This document shows positions 14,887 through 24,219 of a stretch of DNA of 64,000 bases, one piece after another. The notes beneath the pieces were generated by a model that was not told where the DNA came from, made no database searches, and was given only the letters and a program-made list of their open reading frames with translations. The stretch is from JAKAGZ01 sp963783855. GTDB lineage: Bacteria; Bacteroidota; Ignavibacteria; Ignavibacteriales; Ignavibacteriaceae. Both the position numbers and the translations under genes were made by a program. The DNA lies in NCBI GenBank assembly GCA_963783855.1, contig CAWAPE010000014.1, positions 62,001 to 126,000 on the forward strand. The letters run 5' to 3'. Position 1 is the stretch's first letter; each line of letters starts with the position of its first letter.

Positions 14887-17280
14887 TTATCTATTATTAT
14901 GGGAATCCAGAATTATCCTTGACCGAGGTACATAAAGTAAATGATAAATTACATCAAGGTATGCGTTCATTTCTTCCATTTCTATATTGGTTGTATAGCG
15001 CCAGAAGCCATAAATTTTTGCGAGTGAAAGAAGATTTTTTGAATAGAGTTCCCAGTTAAATGCAGTATCCACTCTTTTAATTGCCTTGTCAGAAATTTTA
15101 TTCCAGTATTTTTTATCTTTTTTGCATTTTTCAAAAAAGGTAAGGATTTTTTCCTGACATTCTTTTCCATTTATCGGATCTATATGAAATCCCGAAACCT
15201 GGTCCTGAATAATCTCCCTTGGGCCACCATAAAGAGTTCCAAAAACAGGCAAACCTGATCTCATTGCTTCCAGAACCGTTAAACCAAATCCTTCAAATAA
15301 TGCCGGCTGTACAAATATTCCCCTGTGATCAGCTATAACACGGTAAACCTCGCCTGTTTGATCTTTCCTGAATAGTTTACCGATCCACCTTATTTTTTTC
15401 TCGAGTTTATATTTCTTTATCAGTTCATGCATCAGCCTAATCTGTTCTTTTTCTTCATCGTCATTCGATTTACTTTCATCAATATTTCCGGCAACGATTA
15501 TAAGATTAGCGCTTTTCTGAAGTTTGGAATTTTCACCGAACCATTTTACAAGTGAAGTAAGATTCTTAATTTTATCCATCCTTGCTAAAGAAAAAATAGG
15601 ACTTAATTCAGAGTTTTCAAGTTCTCCAAAAACGTCTTCATCTTTTTCATTTTCAAATAACAATTTATTTAATTCGTTTTTAATTTCGTTAAGTCTATCT
15701 TCTTTTTCAGTATATGGGAAATATGTTGTTGTATGAACGCCCGGGGGAACGATATTAAATTTTGGATGAAATAAATTTATTCCTCCATCCACCCTGTAAA
15801 GGGAAGGCATTGTAAAATTCAGATAGGATTCATATTGACCAATGCTATCTTCTGTACCGGCAATTTCCTGGTATGTAGAAGTAATAATAAAATTTGCAGA
15901 ATTCATTGCGATCAGGTCCGCGGTAAACTGGGCGGAAAAATTATACTGCTTTTCCATATCTTTCCAATAAAGAGCGCTGTAAAGATATTTACTCTTTTCA
16001 AGTGCGTGTGCAATATTACATTGAGTAACTCCAAACTTTTTAGAAAGAATTGATGCAACAAGGTTTCCATCTGAATAATTACCAATAATCAGATCAGGTC
16101 TGCCGCCAAACTCTGCAAGAAGTTCTCTGTATGAATCATCCGCATAATCTTCCAGATATGGCCATATTTCAAACCTGGAAATCCAGTTATCTGTAATTTC
16201 TTTATTATATGTTCTAAAAGGAACGCGAAGTATCCAGCAGTTTTTTGTATCGTGTATTTTTTCAAGCCGCTGATTTGATTTTGTCCCTTCGGCATTTGGA
16301 ATTAACCGGGTTAAAACAACAATTTTTGGGGTTGTATTAACTCCTGATTTTTTTAGCGAAGTTGTTATTTCTTTTTCAAGAGATTTGACCTGGTCCAGTA
16401 TATAAACCACCTGCCCACCGGTATCAGGCTTACCAAGAACGCCTTCCTGTCCAAAATATCCGTGAACAGAAATAATGGCTATATTAAATAGCATTGGAAT
16501 ATCTGAAAGGAAATTTTTCAAGTCCTGGTGATCAGGTGAATGAAGAAGGTTATCAAGTTGTTCAAGACTTTCAATAATGCTTCCTGCATTGTTTCCAAGT
16601 CCCTGTTCAAATCCGAGGCTTTGGAGATCATGCTTTATTTTTGAAAAAGGTTTGTCTTCATCTTCTTTCCTTAGAAATGTAAGAGCCTTGTCAATATTTT
16701 TACTCAGAATCTCCGTGTTTTTTATCCTGTCATTTAATATCAGCTGCTGATTATTACATTTATGAACAAAAAGAAAATCGAACAGAGCATTTTTAAGTTT
16801 TTCGGGTTCGGTAAACATTTTGCTGGAAAGGTACCTGTTAAGGAAGTCAACCCCTTTCCCTATGTTTTTGGGTTCACGAACACTAGGAAATTTATCGTAA
16901 AAAGTTTTGAAATTAAGTGTGGGTATATCCTTTTTGCCATTTTGTTCTACCAGGAATTCCTTCTCTTTAAGAAAATCAATAACTGAAATTTTTTCAAAAC
17001 ATTTGTCTTCGTTACTGAAAAGGTAAAAGTGTGATTCCCCGATTTTTTCACGGTTCTCCAGATACACATTACTGTCCCTGCAAACCGATTCATTAATCGT
17101 ACGAACAGCCTCTTCAAGTGCTTTATAATTATTAACTCCATCTTCTTTTTTAAATTCCTTCAACATCTCAAGAAGCTGTCCTTTAATAAGCATCTTATTT
17201 TCATGTGTTGATACTTTATGAAAAAACCTGAAAAAATCATTATTATTTTCTTCAACCAATTTTTCGAAATTCTTTTTCAC
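14887..17280 (-). CDS. sucrose synthase
   Basis: 797 residues, the normal length of plant/cyanobacterial-type sucrose synthase, which interconverts sucrose plus NDP with fructose plus NDP-glucose. The diagnostic ISVHGYFGQEGVLG and KPDTGGQVVYILDQVKSLE N-terminal GT4 motifs and the nucleotide-sugar loop ALFEGFGLTVLEAMRSGLP, followed by the GGPREII segment, are intact. The first 250 residues form the sucrose-synthase-specific helical domain. The C-terminus ends with the family's MNAYLDVIYHLL segment. Start is a GTG with GGAGAATAATT upstream; the stop of the SPS gene lies two bases away, so translation is coupled. Substrate nucleotide (ADP or UDP) cannot be told by eye. Confidence 0.92.
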   Translation of the reverse strand: MKKNFEKLVEENNNDFFRFFHKVSTHENKMLIKGQLLEMLKEFKKEDGVNNYKALEEAVRTINESVCRDSNVYLENREKIGESHFYLFSNEDKCFEKISVIDFLKEKEFLVEQNGKKDIPTLNFKTFYDKFPSVREPKNIGKGVDFLNRYLSSKMFTEPEKLKNALFDFLFVHKCNNQQLILNDRIKNTEILSKNIDKALTFLRKEDEDKPFSKIKHDLQSLGFEQGLGNNAGSIIESLEQLDNLLHSPDHQDLKNFLSDIPMLFNIAIISVHGYFGQEGVLGKPDTGGQVVYILDQVKSLEKEITTSLKKSGVNTTPKIVVLTRLIPNAEGTKSNQRLEKIHDTKNCWILRVPFRTYNKEITDNWISRFEIWPYLEDYADDSYRELLAEFGGRPDLIIGNYSDGNLVASILSKKFGVTQCNIAHALEKSKYLYSALYWKDMEKQYNFSAQFTADLIAMNSANFIITSTYQEIAGTEDSIGQYESYLNFTMPSLYRVDGGINLFHPKFNIVPPGVHTTTYFPYTEKEDRLNEIKNELNKLLFENEKDEDVFGELENSELSPIFSLARMDKIKNLTSLVKWFGENSKLQKSANLIIVAGNIDESKSNDDEEKEQIRLMHELIKKYKLEKKIRWIGKLFRKDQTGEVYRVIADHRGIFVQPALFEGFGLTVLEAMRSGLPVFGTLYGGPREIIQDQVSGFHIDPINGKECQEKILTFFEKCKKDKKYWNKISDKAIKRVDTAFNWELYSKNLLSLAKIYGFWRYTTNIEMEEMNAYLDVIYHLLYVPRSRIILDSHNNR

Positions 17281-17282
17281 AA

Positions 17283-19463
17283 TTATTCTCCATTTTTTAT
17301 AAAATCATATTTTTCAATACCAGCAATTATACCACCTGCAAAAGGATGATCGGCAAAATAAATTCTTTTACTACCTTTTAGTTTTTCCAATTCTTTACTA
17401 TAATTTGAAACAACAACACCTAGCATTTCTCCTTTTAGCATTTCTTCGTCATTTCCGGAATCGCCGGCAACAAGAATATTTTCATAAGGAATATTCCAAC
17501 GGTAAGATAAATATCTTATTGCTTTTCCTTTTGATGCCCGAAAAGGAAGAATGTCAAGAAATTGCCCATGGCTAAAAATTATACTGGTTTTAATTTTTTC
17601 AGCAATTAATAATTCCCGAATTTTTGAAATATTCTTTTCGTCCTCTTTCATGTAATAACTAATTTTATATTTCCTCTGTGCTCCTTCTTCCTGGTAGGTT
17701 AAAAATTTAAACCTTTTTAAAAGTTCAACTATATTCTTCCTGTTCCATTGATTTGAGATATGTACATCCCAACCTTTTGAATATATAAGATGCCCCTCCC
17801 GGTTGTAATATATTTCTGAACCGACCGAGGAAATTATTACATCAGGATGAGGTACATTATTTTCTGTTAAAACCTCCAGCGCGGAATCAACTGTTCTTCC
17901 GGTTGCAACAACAAATCTTATTTTTTTGTGAGAGTTTCTGATTATTTCAGAAAACTTATCTACCGGGCTTTCATCTCCCAGAAGTGTATTATCAATATCT
18001 GTGATGATAAGTTTTTCTGCAAGGAATAATCTTTTACCAACTGTGGCAAATGTTTTTTCTTTATCAAGATCCTTTTGAAGAAGTTTTTGGATTTCAGAAA
18101 GATATAATTCTGTATGCGCTTTCCAGGTATAAAACTTTTTAACATTTTTTATTCCATTTTCTGAATAATCATTCCAGATTTTTTTATTAAGTAAAACTTT
18201 ATTAATAGCCTTTGCAATGTTTTTAGAATCGGATACATCAACCAGAATTCCGCTTTTACAGTTTTTAATTATATCCCTCGGACCCCCATCATTGGTGGCA
18301 ATTACCGGAACACCGCTTGCAGAGGCCTCTATGATAGTTAAACCAAAAGGTTCTGTTAGGGCCGGATTAACAAACACTCCGCCTGTTTCTGCCGCTATTC
18401 TGTATAATTCCGGAACTTCGTGCTGTGTATCATGACGTTTGGGAATTGCCATTTTTCCGTATAGATTATATTTATCCATCAACAAAAGAATCTCGGTAAG
18501 TACCTCTCTTTCGTTGTCCGGCATTTCCTGTATATCTCTTCTGATGCCAGCAAAAATTGCAAGGTTGGCTTTTTCCTGCAGTTCTTTATTTTCGCCGTAG
18601 GCTGTAATAAGTCCGGAAATGTTTTTTCTTTTATCCGGTCTGCATAATGCAAGTATAAGCGGTTTGTCTACATCAATAAAAAATTTAAGAAGTTTTTCGG
18701 TGATAACCATTTTTAATCTTTTGACTTCCCGGCTTCTCAAGTTATCAGCAACAAAAGGATGAAACTTTTCCAGGTCGACCCCGGGAGGAATTACTCTGAA
18801 TTTTTCTTCATTCGTGTTTTTGTAATCGCCATATTGCTTTTTTATTTCCTGACTTGTACTGGTTATAATCAAATCAGAATAATGAATTACATTTTCCTCG
18901 ACTTCTATCCTGTGATTAATTTTATATCTTTTATCAATTTCTTCTATTGATTGCCCGCTTGATAAAAGTTTTCTTAATTTATCTTTACCAAGTGAATGGC
19001 CTGTGTGAATAAGTGGAATTCCAAAAAACTTAGTTAACTCTGTACAAACATAACCGGCATCAGCATAATGGCTGTGAATAACATCCGGAAGTCTGCCAAC
19101 AGATTTAATGTGTTTTATACTTTTATCAACAAACTCTTCAAGATGATTCCAGAGGAGTTCTTTCCGGATATATTTACCGCCCCCGCATCTTATTCTTACA
19201 ATGCTGAATTTGTCGTTTACTTTCTCTAGATGCTCGGAGTAATCTGCTGAGACTGATTTGTCTTTTATCTGGCGGGTTACTAATTCGACCTTTTCTACTT
19301 GTGGATCTTTACTGAGAGTTTTTGCCAGTTCGTGGACATATTTTGTCTGTCCGCCTGTATCTGCGTCTCTCCCGAGTTCAAGATCGTGTCCTCTTATTAA
19401 TCCATGTAAGCTGTACAGCTGTATGTATAATTTTTTATTTTTGTTTCTATCCTTTTCCATCAT
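17283..19463 (-). CDS. sucrose-phosphate synthase fused to sucrose-phosphate phosphatase
   Basis: 726 residues. Residues 1-470 are a GT4 sucrose-phosphate synthase: HGLIRGHDLELGRDADTGGQ (residues 19-38), HTGHSLGKDK and the donor loop NPALTEPFGLTIIEASASG. Residues about 480-726 are a HAD-type sucrose-6-phosphate phosphatase, with DxDxT in ITDIDNTLL, SSVGSEIYY and AGDSGNDEEML. So one protein should make sucrose from UDP-glucose and fructose-6-phosphate. Translation overlaps the fructokinase by 17 bases; adjacent ATG codons 19463/19460 are possible starts. Confidence 0.92.
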   Translation of the reverse strand: MMEKDRNKNKKLYIQLYSLHGLIRGHDLELGRDADTGGQTKYVHELAKTLSKDPQVEKVELVTRQIKDKSVSADYSEHLEKVNDKFSIVRIRCGGGKYIRKELLWNHLEEFVDKSIKHIKSVGRLPDVIHSHYADAGYVCTELTKFFGIPLIHTGHSLGKDKLRKLLSSGQSIEEIDKRYKINHRIEVEENVIHYSDLIITSTSQEIKKQYGDYKNTNEEKFRVIPPGVDLEKFHPFVADNLRSREVKRLKMVITEKLLKFFIDVDKPLILALCRPDKRKNISGLITAYGENKELQEKANLAIFAGIRRDIQEMPDNEREVLTEILLLMDKYNLYGKMAIPKRHDTQHEVPELYRIAAETGGVFVNPALTEPFGLTIIEASASGVPVIATNDGGPRDIIKNCKSGILVDVSDSKNIAKAINKVLLNKKIWNDYSENGIKNVKKFYTWKAHTELYLSEIQKLLQKDLDKEKTFATVGKRLFLAEKLIITDIDNTLLGDESPVDKFSEIIRNSHKKIRFVVATGRTVDSALEVLTENNVPHPDVIISSVGSEIYYNREGHLIYSKGWDVHISNQWNRKNIVELLKRFKFLTYQEEGAQRKYKISYYMKEDEKNISKIRELLIAEKIKTSIIFSHGQFLDILPFRASKGKAIRYLSYRWNIPYENILVAGDSGNDEEMLKGEMLGVVVSNYSKELEKLKGSKRIYFADHPFAGGIIAGIEKYDFIKNGE

Positions 19464-20346
19464 TTATCTTTTGCTTAAAAGTTTCGTAAATCTTATCATC
19501 GTTTGGCAATGCCCCTTCAACTTTCACTATCTCACCAGCAAATTCAGATGCCAGTTTGTTTATTCTTTCAAGATCCCAATTTTCTAAATAACCAATACAA
19601 AGCATAGAGGCATATGCATCACCTGCACCAACTGTATCAACAACTTTATCATTTTTCAACTGGAAGGAGTTTTCTTCAACTCCCCGGTAAAGAACTGCCC
19701 CATCACTTCCTTTGGTTACACATAACAGTTCTATTTCAAAATCATTAATTAATTTTTTAATAATTAATTTTAAATCTTTTTCCGAATTTAAAATAAGTTT
19801 ATTAACAAGATTTAATTCGTCTTCGTTGAGTTTTAAAACATTAGATGCCTTAAGTGATTTTTCTATCAGTTCTGTAGAATAATAATTTTGCCTAATATTA
19901 AGGTCACAAAAGCATTTTACGTTTTTATCAAAGAGGTTTTGGATTGTGCTACGCGACACTTCGTTTCTCTGCGCCAGTGTACCGTAGTAGAGGCAATCAG
20001 TGTTTTCTGAAATCAATTTGTCTGTTTCCGGAGTTGATTGAATAAAATCATAGGCGCGGTTTTTTTCAATTATAAAATCCGGAATCTTTTTCTCATTTAG
20101 TGTCGTTTTCGCAATTCCGGTTTTATGCAGCTGATCGGTCTGAACAAATTCCGGAGAGACACCTCTTTCTTCAAGATAACTCCTGATTTCCATTCCCAGG
20201 TCATCTTTTCCTATCCTGCTAACAAAATTTCCCTGACCCGTGAGTCTAATTATATGATAAATAAAATTGAACGGCGCGCCGCCTACCTTTTTACCGTCAG
20301 GATAAATATCAAAAAGAATCTCACCAATAGCTGTTACATTTTTCAT
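19447..20346 (-). CDS. PfkB-family fructokinase
   Basis: 299 residues from ATG 20346, chosen over the upstream ATG 20364 because GGTGAAGAAACT immediately precedes it. The PfkB/ribokinase fold is shown by GGAPFNFIYHI near the N-terminus and the catalytic DTVGAGDAYASML anion-hole motif with general base Asp. Located first in a three-gene sucrose operon, it probably phosphorylates the fructose released by sucrose synthase to feed glycolysis or the SPS reaction. The gene overlaps the SPS start by 17 bases. Confidence 0.88.
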   Translation of the reverse strand: MKNVTAIGEILFDIYPDGKKVGGAPFNFIYHIIRLTGQGNFVSRIGKDDLGMEIRSYLEERGVSPEFVQTDQLHKTGIAKTTLNEKKIPDFIIEKNRAYDFIQSTPETDKLISENTDCLYYGTLAQRNEVSRSTIQNLFDKNVKCFCDLNIRQNYYSTELIEKSLKASNVLKLNEDELNLVNKLILNSEKDLKLIIKKLINDFEIELLCVTKGSDGAVLYRGVEENSFQLKNDKVVDTVGAGDAYASMLCIGYLENWDLERINKLASEFAGEIVKVEGALPNDDKIYETFKQKINDGKG

Positions 20347-20477
20347 AGTTTCTTCACCAAGCATGAATTACTATAAATTATGATTTTTTAGCTTAATTAC
20401 AAGTAATAAAATGAGTTGCAGATATTCACTACTTTTCTAACAGCAGTTTTAAACAAGTGGAAAGGTTGGGATGCGAA

Positions 20478-20513
20478 AATTAAGGCTGTAATCAGGAAAT
20501 CACAGCCTTAATT
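20478..20513 (-). terminator. hairpin terminator after the SnoaL-like gene
   Basis: Perfect 12-base arms (20478-20489 and 20502-20513, core AAGGCTGT/ACAGCCTT) sit nine bases beyond the stop at 20522, with a short T run on the minus strand. Confidence 0.65.
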
Positions 20514-20521
20514 GAAAATAA

Positions 20522-21028
20522 TTACTTCGACTTTTGCTCCTGCATCATAGCCCATGGATTTGTATCTGTATTCCACATATCGGCTTTTATTTTCCAGCTT
20601 CCATCTTTTTGTTTCTGGTAAATTGTCAAATATTTTCCGTAATCATCTACCGTATTTTTTGAATTAGGAACAAGCATTGAAAAGGTATAGGTACCTACTT
20701 CACATAAAATGTCCCCGCTTGTCCAAACGTCTTTTGTTTTCAGATTGAATGATTTAAAAACTGTGCCCGACTTCTTATCTATTTCCATTCCTTCCTCAAT
20801 AGTTTTTTTCCCAACCATCATCGGGCTATAGCTTGGTAATGAATAAGCATCATCTGCATAAACAGATAAAATAGTTTTATCATCTCCATTAACCATTGCT
20901 TTACAAAAGGTTTTATTCCAACCTTCAACTTTTTTCATCAGCTCGTCTTTGTTGCTTTGAGCTAAAAGATGACCGGCCATGAATACCAGACAAACAATTA
21001 ACAACAAACCGGACTTTTTTCTGAACAT
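20522..21028 (-). CDS. exported SnoaL-like/DUF4440 protein
   Basis: 168 residues from ATG 21028, set by AGGAGGATTT directly upstream; a longer reading frame to 21100 is not supported. A signal peptide (GLLLIVCLVFMAGHLLAQ) is followed by a cystatin-like alpha+beta barrel: FCKAMVNGDDKTILSVYADDA, the GKKTIEEGM turn and C-terminal GKYLTIYQKQKDGSWKI. Members are small-molecule-binding or enzymatic; no function is assignable here. Its start lies 19 bases beyond the end of the acyltransferase gene. Confidence 0.8.
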   Translation of the reverse strand: MFRKKSGLLLIVCLVFMAGHLLAQSNKDELMKKVEGWNKTFCKAMVNGDDKTILSVYADDAYSLPSYSPMMVGKKTIEEGMEIDKKSGTVFKSFNLKTKDVWTSGDILCEVGTYTFSMLVPNSKNTVDDYGKYLTIYQKQKDGSWKIKADMWNTDTNPWAMMQEQKSK

Positions 21029-21047
21029 AAATCCTCCTGTTACATTT

Positions 21048-22127
21048 TTATTTAGAAAAGATCTTCGTTCTTCTTTTAAAAGCGCCCCATAATTTTGCAA
21101 TAAATATCATAAGAACAGCAACGGCAATTGTCATTAATCCACACTCAATTATACCAAATCTATTATTAACAATTGCGGTTAAACTTTTTCCATTCCAGAA
21201 AACGCCGTAAATCAAAACCAGGTGAAGCCAGTATACGAGAAGAGATTCTCTGCTGACATCGAGCACAAAGGATTTTTCAGGTTTCCTGATATCTGCATAG
21301 TACCAGCATAAAACCAGTAATATTAATATATATCCCAGTCTTAAAATAAAAAACAGCGGGTTAGGAATAATATCCCCAATAATCGCATAAACCAAATCAA
21401 ACCGGCTGATATTGCCAAACAGAATGAAGAAGGCTCCAACAACAGAGATTATATAAATATATTTTTTCTCTTCATTCTTTTCCCTCGCCATAAGATAATA
21501 ATTACAAGCTGTTGCCCCAAGAAACATAAAGCCAAGCCAGGGGAAAAGCGGGAATAACGATCCCTGCATTGTATTAAAATAGGCGGCAAAGAACAGTGGT
21601 AAATAATTAGTAAAATCTGTCTTCCACACAAGCGGTGAAGCCAAAATAATCAGCACACCGGAAATCAATAGAAGAAGATCGTATAATTTCTTGTCCTTAA
21701 TAAGTATTCTAAAAACAAACATTACCAGCAAACCAACGGCAATACATTGAAGTATGTCTACGTTAATAACCGGGACCCAGTTTATAGAGAACAAATTGTA
21801 TCCGGAAATAAAAACTGAACGAAAGGGAAAGTGAAGGGAATATCCGGCAAGAAGAACTACAACTATTCTCCCGATTTTTCTCCAGAAGGCCTTTCCATAA
21901 TTCCTAAGTTCATCTAATTTCCTATCCGATGAAATGTAAAACGCAAAGCCTGAAATAAATAAAAAGGAGGGAGCAACAAGGCCGTTTATAAAGACTAATG
22001 TGCTAAACCAGGGTTCACTTTTAATTGAAGAAATAAGCATAGAATTAATAACATGCACTTCAATCATAACAAGCAGGGCACCGCCCCTCAGGTAATCAAT
22101 GAACTTAAATCTTGGTTTTTCTTTCAA
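21048..22127 (-). CDS. multispan membrane acyltransferase (DUF1624/HGSNAT-like)
   Basis: 359 residues with about ten hydrophobic segments, beginning FIDYLRGGALLVMIEVHVINS, the signature of heparan-alpha-glucosaminide N-acetyltransferase-like and DUF1624 proteins in which the His of (E/D)xH is catalytic. LFPWLGFMFLGATACNY and the VYWLHLVLIYG near the C-terminus fit the family. It probably moves an acyl group from cytosolic acyl-CoA across the membrane. The frame begins at a TTG with no clear ribosome site and no nearby in-frame ATG, so the start is uncertain. Same strand as the SnoaL-like gene downstream. Confidence 0.8.
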   Translation of the reverse strand: MKEKPRFKFIDYLRGGALLVMIEVHVINSMLISSIKSEPWFSTLVFINGLVAPSFLFISGFAFYISSDRKLDELRNYGKAFWRKIGRIVVVLLAGYSLHFPFRSVFISGYNLFSINWVPVINVDILQCIAVGLLVMFVFRILIKDKKLYDLLLLISGVLIILASPLVWKTDFTNYLPLFFAAYFNTMQGSLFPLFPWLGFMFLGATACNYYLMAREKNEEKKYIYIISVVGAFFILFGNISRFDLVYAIIGDIIPNPLFFILRLGYILILLVLCWYYADIRKPEKSFVLDVSRESLLVYWLHLVLIYGVFWNGKSLTAIVNNRFGIIECGLMTIAVAVLMIFIAKLWGAFKRRTKIFSK

Positions 22128-22207
22128 GTAAAAATCCGAAAAATTTATTAAACTTAATTTACTCCATAAAATATCATTGCAAAATCAAATTATCCGGATA
22201 AATAAAA

Positions 22208-22228
22208 AAAGCGGGCTAAACCCGCTTT
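22208..22228 (-). terminator. rho-independent terminator after slyD-like gene
   Basis: AAAGCGGG and CCCGCTTT form an eight-base stem with a five-base loop, followed on the minus strand by seven T residues; 20 bases beyond the stop at 22249. Confidence 0.85.
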
Positions 22229-22248
22229 ACAAGCAAGATTTTTAATCC

Positions 22249-22734
22249 TTAATGTTGATGGCCGCCGGCACCGTGAACATGTCCGTGCTCCATTTCCTCT
22301 TTAGTTGCCTCTCTTAAATTTACAAGCTCAACATTAAAGTGAAGAGTTTTACCAGCCATTGGGTGATTAAAATCAACGTTTATATCATCTCCTTCAATTC
22401 CTTTGATAAAAAACTGATACTGTTTCCCATCAGGACCGGTAGCCATAAATCCCATTCCTTCTTTTAATTCTGTACCTTCAGGAAATTCTGACCTTTTAAC
22501 ATTTCTGACAGCATCTTTTTCAAAAACACCATAACCTTCTTCGGGTGAAAGCACTACATCTTTTTTAGAACCGATAAGCATTGTGCCTATTTCTTCTTCA
22601 AGTTTTGGTAAAATTTGGTTTTGTCCACTTATAAAAGAAAAAGGTTCCTGCCCGGATGTTGTATCCATCACATTACCTTCATCATCTTTCAATGTGAAAT
22701 TCATCGTAACTACCTGATTTTCCTTTAACGCCAT
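22249..22734 (-). CDS. SlyD-like FKBP peptidyl-prolyl isomerase
   Basis: 161 residues. FKBP domain with an inserted flap: MDTTSGQEPFSFISGQNQILPKLEEEIGTM, then GYGVFEKDAVRNVKRSEFP and the MAGKTLHFNVELV strand containing the conserved NHPLAGK-like segment. The C-terminus is His-rich (EHGHVHGAGGHQH), as in nickel-binding SlyD proteins, so metal storage or delivery is possible besides prolyl isomerisation. AAGGACTAGA before the ATG supports the start. Cytosolic, monocistronic with its own terminator. Confidence 0.92.
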   Translation of the reverse strand: MALKENQVVTMNFTLKDDEGNVMDTTSGQEPFSFISGQNQILPKLEEEIGTMLIGSKKDVVLSPEEGYGVFEKDAVRNVKRSEFPEGTELKEGMGFMATGPDGKQYQFFIKGIEGDDINVDFNHPMAGKTLHFNVELVNLREATKEEMEHGHVHGAGGHQH

Positions 22735-22909
22735 TTCTAGTCCTTAATTTTATATTTGATTTTTGAGCTATTTAACATACAAACTTAAGAAAACAGGCCA
22801 CAAATATGAAACAAACACCCCAAAAAACTGTAAAATATAACCTATTTACATTATTTTGTTGAATCCTTTTTACCCGATATGTATCAAATAACAACCAATA
22901 AGGAAGATT

Positions 22910-23296
22910 ATGTCAGCTACACAAATAATACTATTATTACTGGGTTTGTATATCGTTTATAGTTATGTAAGGAAATTTGCTATAAGCAGGAAAATTAATC
23001 ATTATTCAGCCAGTGAAGCAAAAGAGAAAATTAAGAACCCGTCCTATATTTTGTTGGATGTCCGCACAGATAAAGAAAGAAAAAGCGGGTCAATTAGAGG
23101 TTCAGTTCATATTCCAATTGGACAATTAAAAAGTAAGTTGGGTGATTTAAATAAATATAAAAACAAAGAAATAATCTGCTTTTGCAGGACAGGATCCAGA
23201 AGCTTAACAGCGGCATCTATTTTATACAAAGCCGGATTTAATGCCGCCAATATGAAAGGCGGAATTGTAACGTGGAATTTTTCAAACAAAAAATAA
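22910..23296 (+). CDS. membrane-anchored rhodanese-domain protein
   Basis: 128 residues: one N-terminal membrane helix (IILLLLGLYIVYSYV), then a rhodanese fold with LLDVRTDKERKSGSIRGSVHIP and the active-site loop CFCRTGSRS holding the catalytic Cys (about residue 95). Sulfurtransferase activity on thiosulfate or persulfide is likely at the cytosolic face or periplasm. AAGGAAGATT precedes the ATG. Eighteen bases separate it from thioredoxin, so persulfide on this protein might be reduced by it. Confidence 0.9.
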   Translation: MSATQIILLLLGLYIVYSYVRKFAISRKINHYSASEAKEKIKNPSYILLDVRTDKERKSGSIRGSVHIPIGQLKSKLGDLNKYKNKEIICFCRTGSRSLTAASILYKAGFNAANMKGGIVTWNFSNKK

Positions 23297-23314
23297 ATAT
23301 AACAGGAGAACAAA

Positions 23315-23677
23315 ATGGCAGAACATTTAAATAAAGAAACTTTTTTGCAGAAAGTTTTTAACTATGAAGCAAACAAAGAATGGAAGTTTGAGGGTGATTT
23401 ACCTTGCGTGATAGATTTCTGGGCACCATGGTGCGGACCATGTAAAATGGTCGGACCGGTTATCGACGAACTTTCAGAAGAATATAAAGGCAAAGTAAAC
23501 TTCTATAAAGTAAACACCGATGAAGAACAGGAGCTCGGTGGTGCTTTTGGAATTAAAAGCATTCCTTCTATTCTTTTTGTACCTAAAGAAGGGCAGCCTA
23601 AAATGGCGGTTGGAGCTCTTCCAAAACCTTCTTTAGTTGAAGCAATAGAAAAAGAATTGCTAACAGAAGTTGCTTAA
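23315..23677 (+). CDS. trxA: thioredoxin
   Basis: 120 residues with the classical active site WAPWCGPCK (Cys at about residues 40 and 43), IDFWAP strand before it and the cis-proline loop IKSIPS. The first 25 residues are a lengthened N-terminal helix compared with standard 105-residue thioredoxins. Cytosolic disulfide reductant. It is the second gene in a rhodanese-thioredoxin unit. CAGGAGAACAAA is the ribosome site. A strong hairpin terminator follows at 23685. Confidence 0.92.
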   Translation: MAEHLNKETFLQKVFNYEANKEWKFEGDLPCVIDFWAPWCGPCKMVGPVIDELSEEYKGKVNFYKVNTDEEQELGGAFGIKSIPSILFVPKEGQPKMAVGALPKPSLVEAIEKELLTEVA

Positions 23678-23684
23678 ATAATTT

Positions 23685-23712
23685 ATGATGCGGGTTCTAG
23701 AATCCGCATCAT
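23685..23712 (+). terminator. rho-independent terminator after thioredoxin
   Basis: ATGATGCGG (23685-23693) pairs with CCGCATCAT (23704-23712), followed by a T-rich tail TTTCTTATCTCTTTT. Confidence 0.8.
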
Positions 23713-23728
23713 TTCTTATCTCTTTTCC

Positions 23729-23749
23729 ATTGTGAGTTTTCGTCACAAT
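23729..23749. promoter_or_regulatory. 21-bp inverted repeat before the 23782 gene
   Basis: ATTGTGA-N7-TCACAAT has perfect seven-base arms. The half-site resembles Crp/Fnr-type TGTGA but the spacer is one base longer than the usual six. Located 32 bases before the start; operator role inferred. Confidence 0.45.
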
Positions 23750-23781
23750 CTTTATGTTAATCATAAATAAAAATTGCAGTG

Positions 23782-24219
23782 ATGAAATCATACGTTCAAA
23801 TACTTCTCGTTTTTATTTTTGTGCTTTCTGTAAACACACTTGCACAAGACATCTCTTCTCAAAAAGATTCAACTTTAAAATCAACTATCACTCTTTATAA
23901 TTTATCGGGTGATAATATATTTATTCCCGAAGATCATTCTTTTAGAATTAGTCCTCAGAGTTCTTTTCAAATTTTTAATTTATCAGGTGTTAACGATTCT
24001 GCTACTGTGTGGTTGAGAACACGAATGGCTATGATGAATAACGGGTTCGGCATTGAAGAAAATCCCGTAAGCATTTCGGATATGCTGCACCCTTATCTGA
24101 ATTTTTATATTGAAAGCAAAAACATAAGCTTACTGAGACGGGTTTTAGGAATGGCTCAATTAGGTGCGGTGGGCTACCTGGCTTATAAACACATTAAAAA
24201 ATATGGTCTGTTTCACTAA
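23782..24219 (+). CDS. exported hypothetical protein
   Basis: 145 residues from ATG 23782 (a GTG one codon earlier is possible). A signal peptide ILLVFIFVLSVNTLAQD is followed by a soluble part with a beta-rich segment (TITLYNLSGDNIFIPEDHSFRI) and a terminal hydrophobic helix GMAQLGAVGYLAYKHI that may anchor it. No family recognised. A 21-bp palindrome lies upstream, so it is likely regulated; downstream 129 bases lead into modA. Confidence 0.6.
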   Translation: MKSYVQILLVFIFVLSVNTLAQDISSQKDSTLKSTITLYNLSGDNIFIPEDHSFRISPQSSFQIFNLSGVNDSATVWLRTRMAMMNNGFGIEENPVSISDMLHPYLNFYIESKNISLLRRVLGMAQLGAVGYLAYKHIKKYGLFH

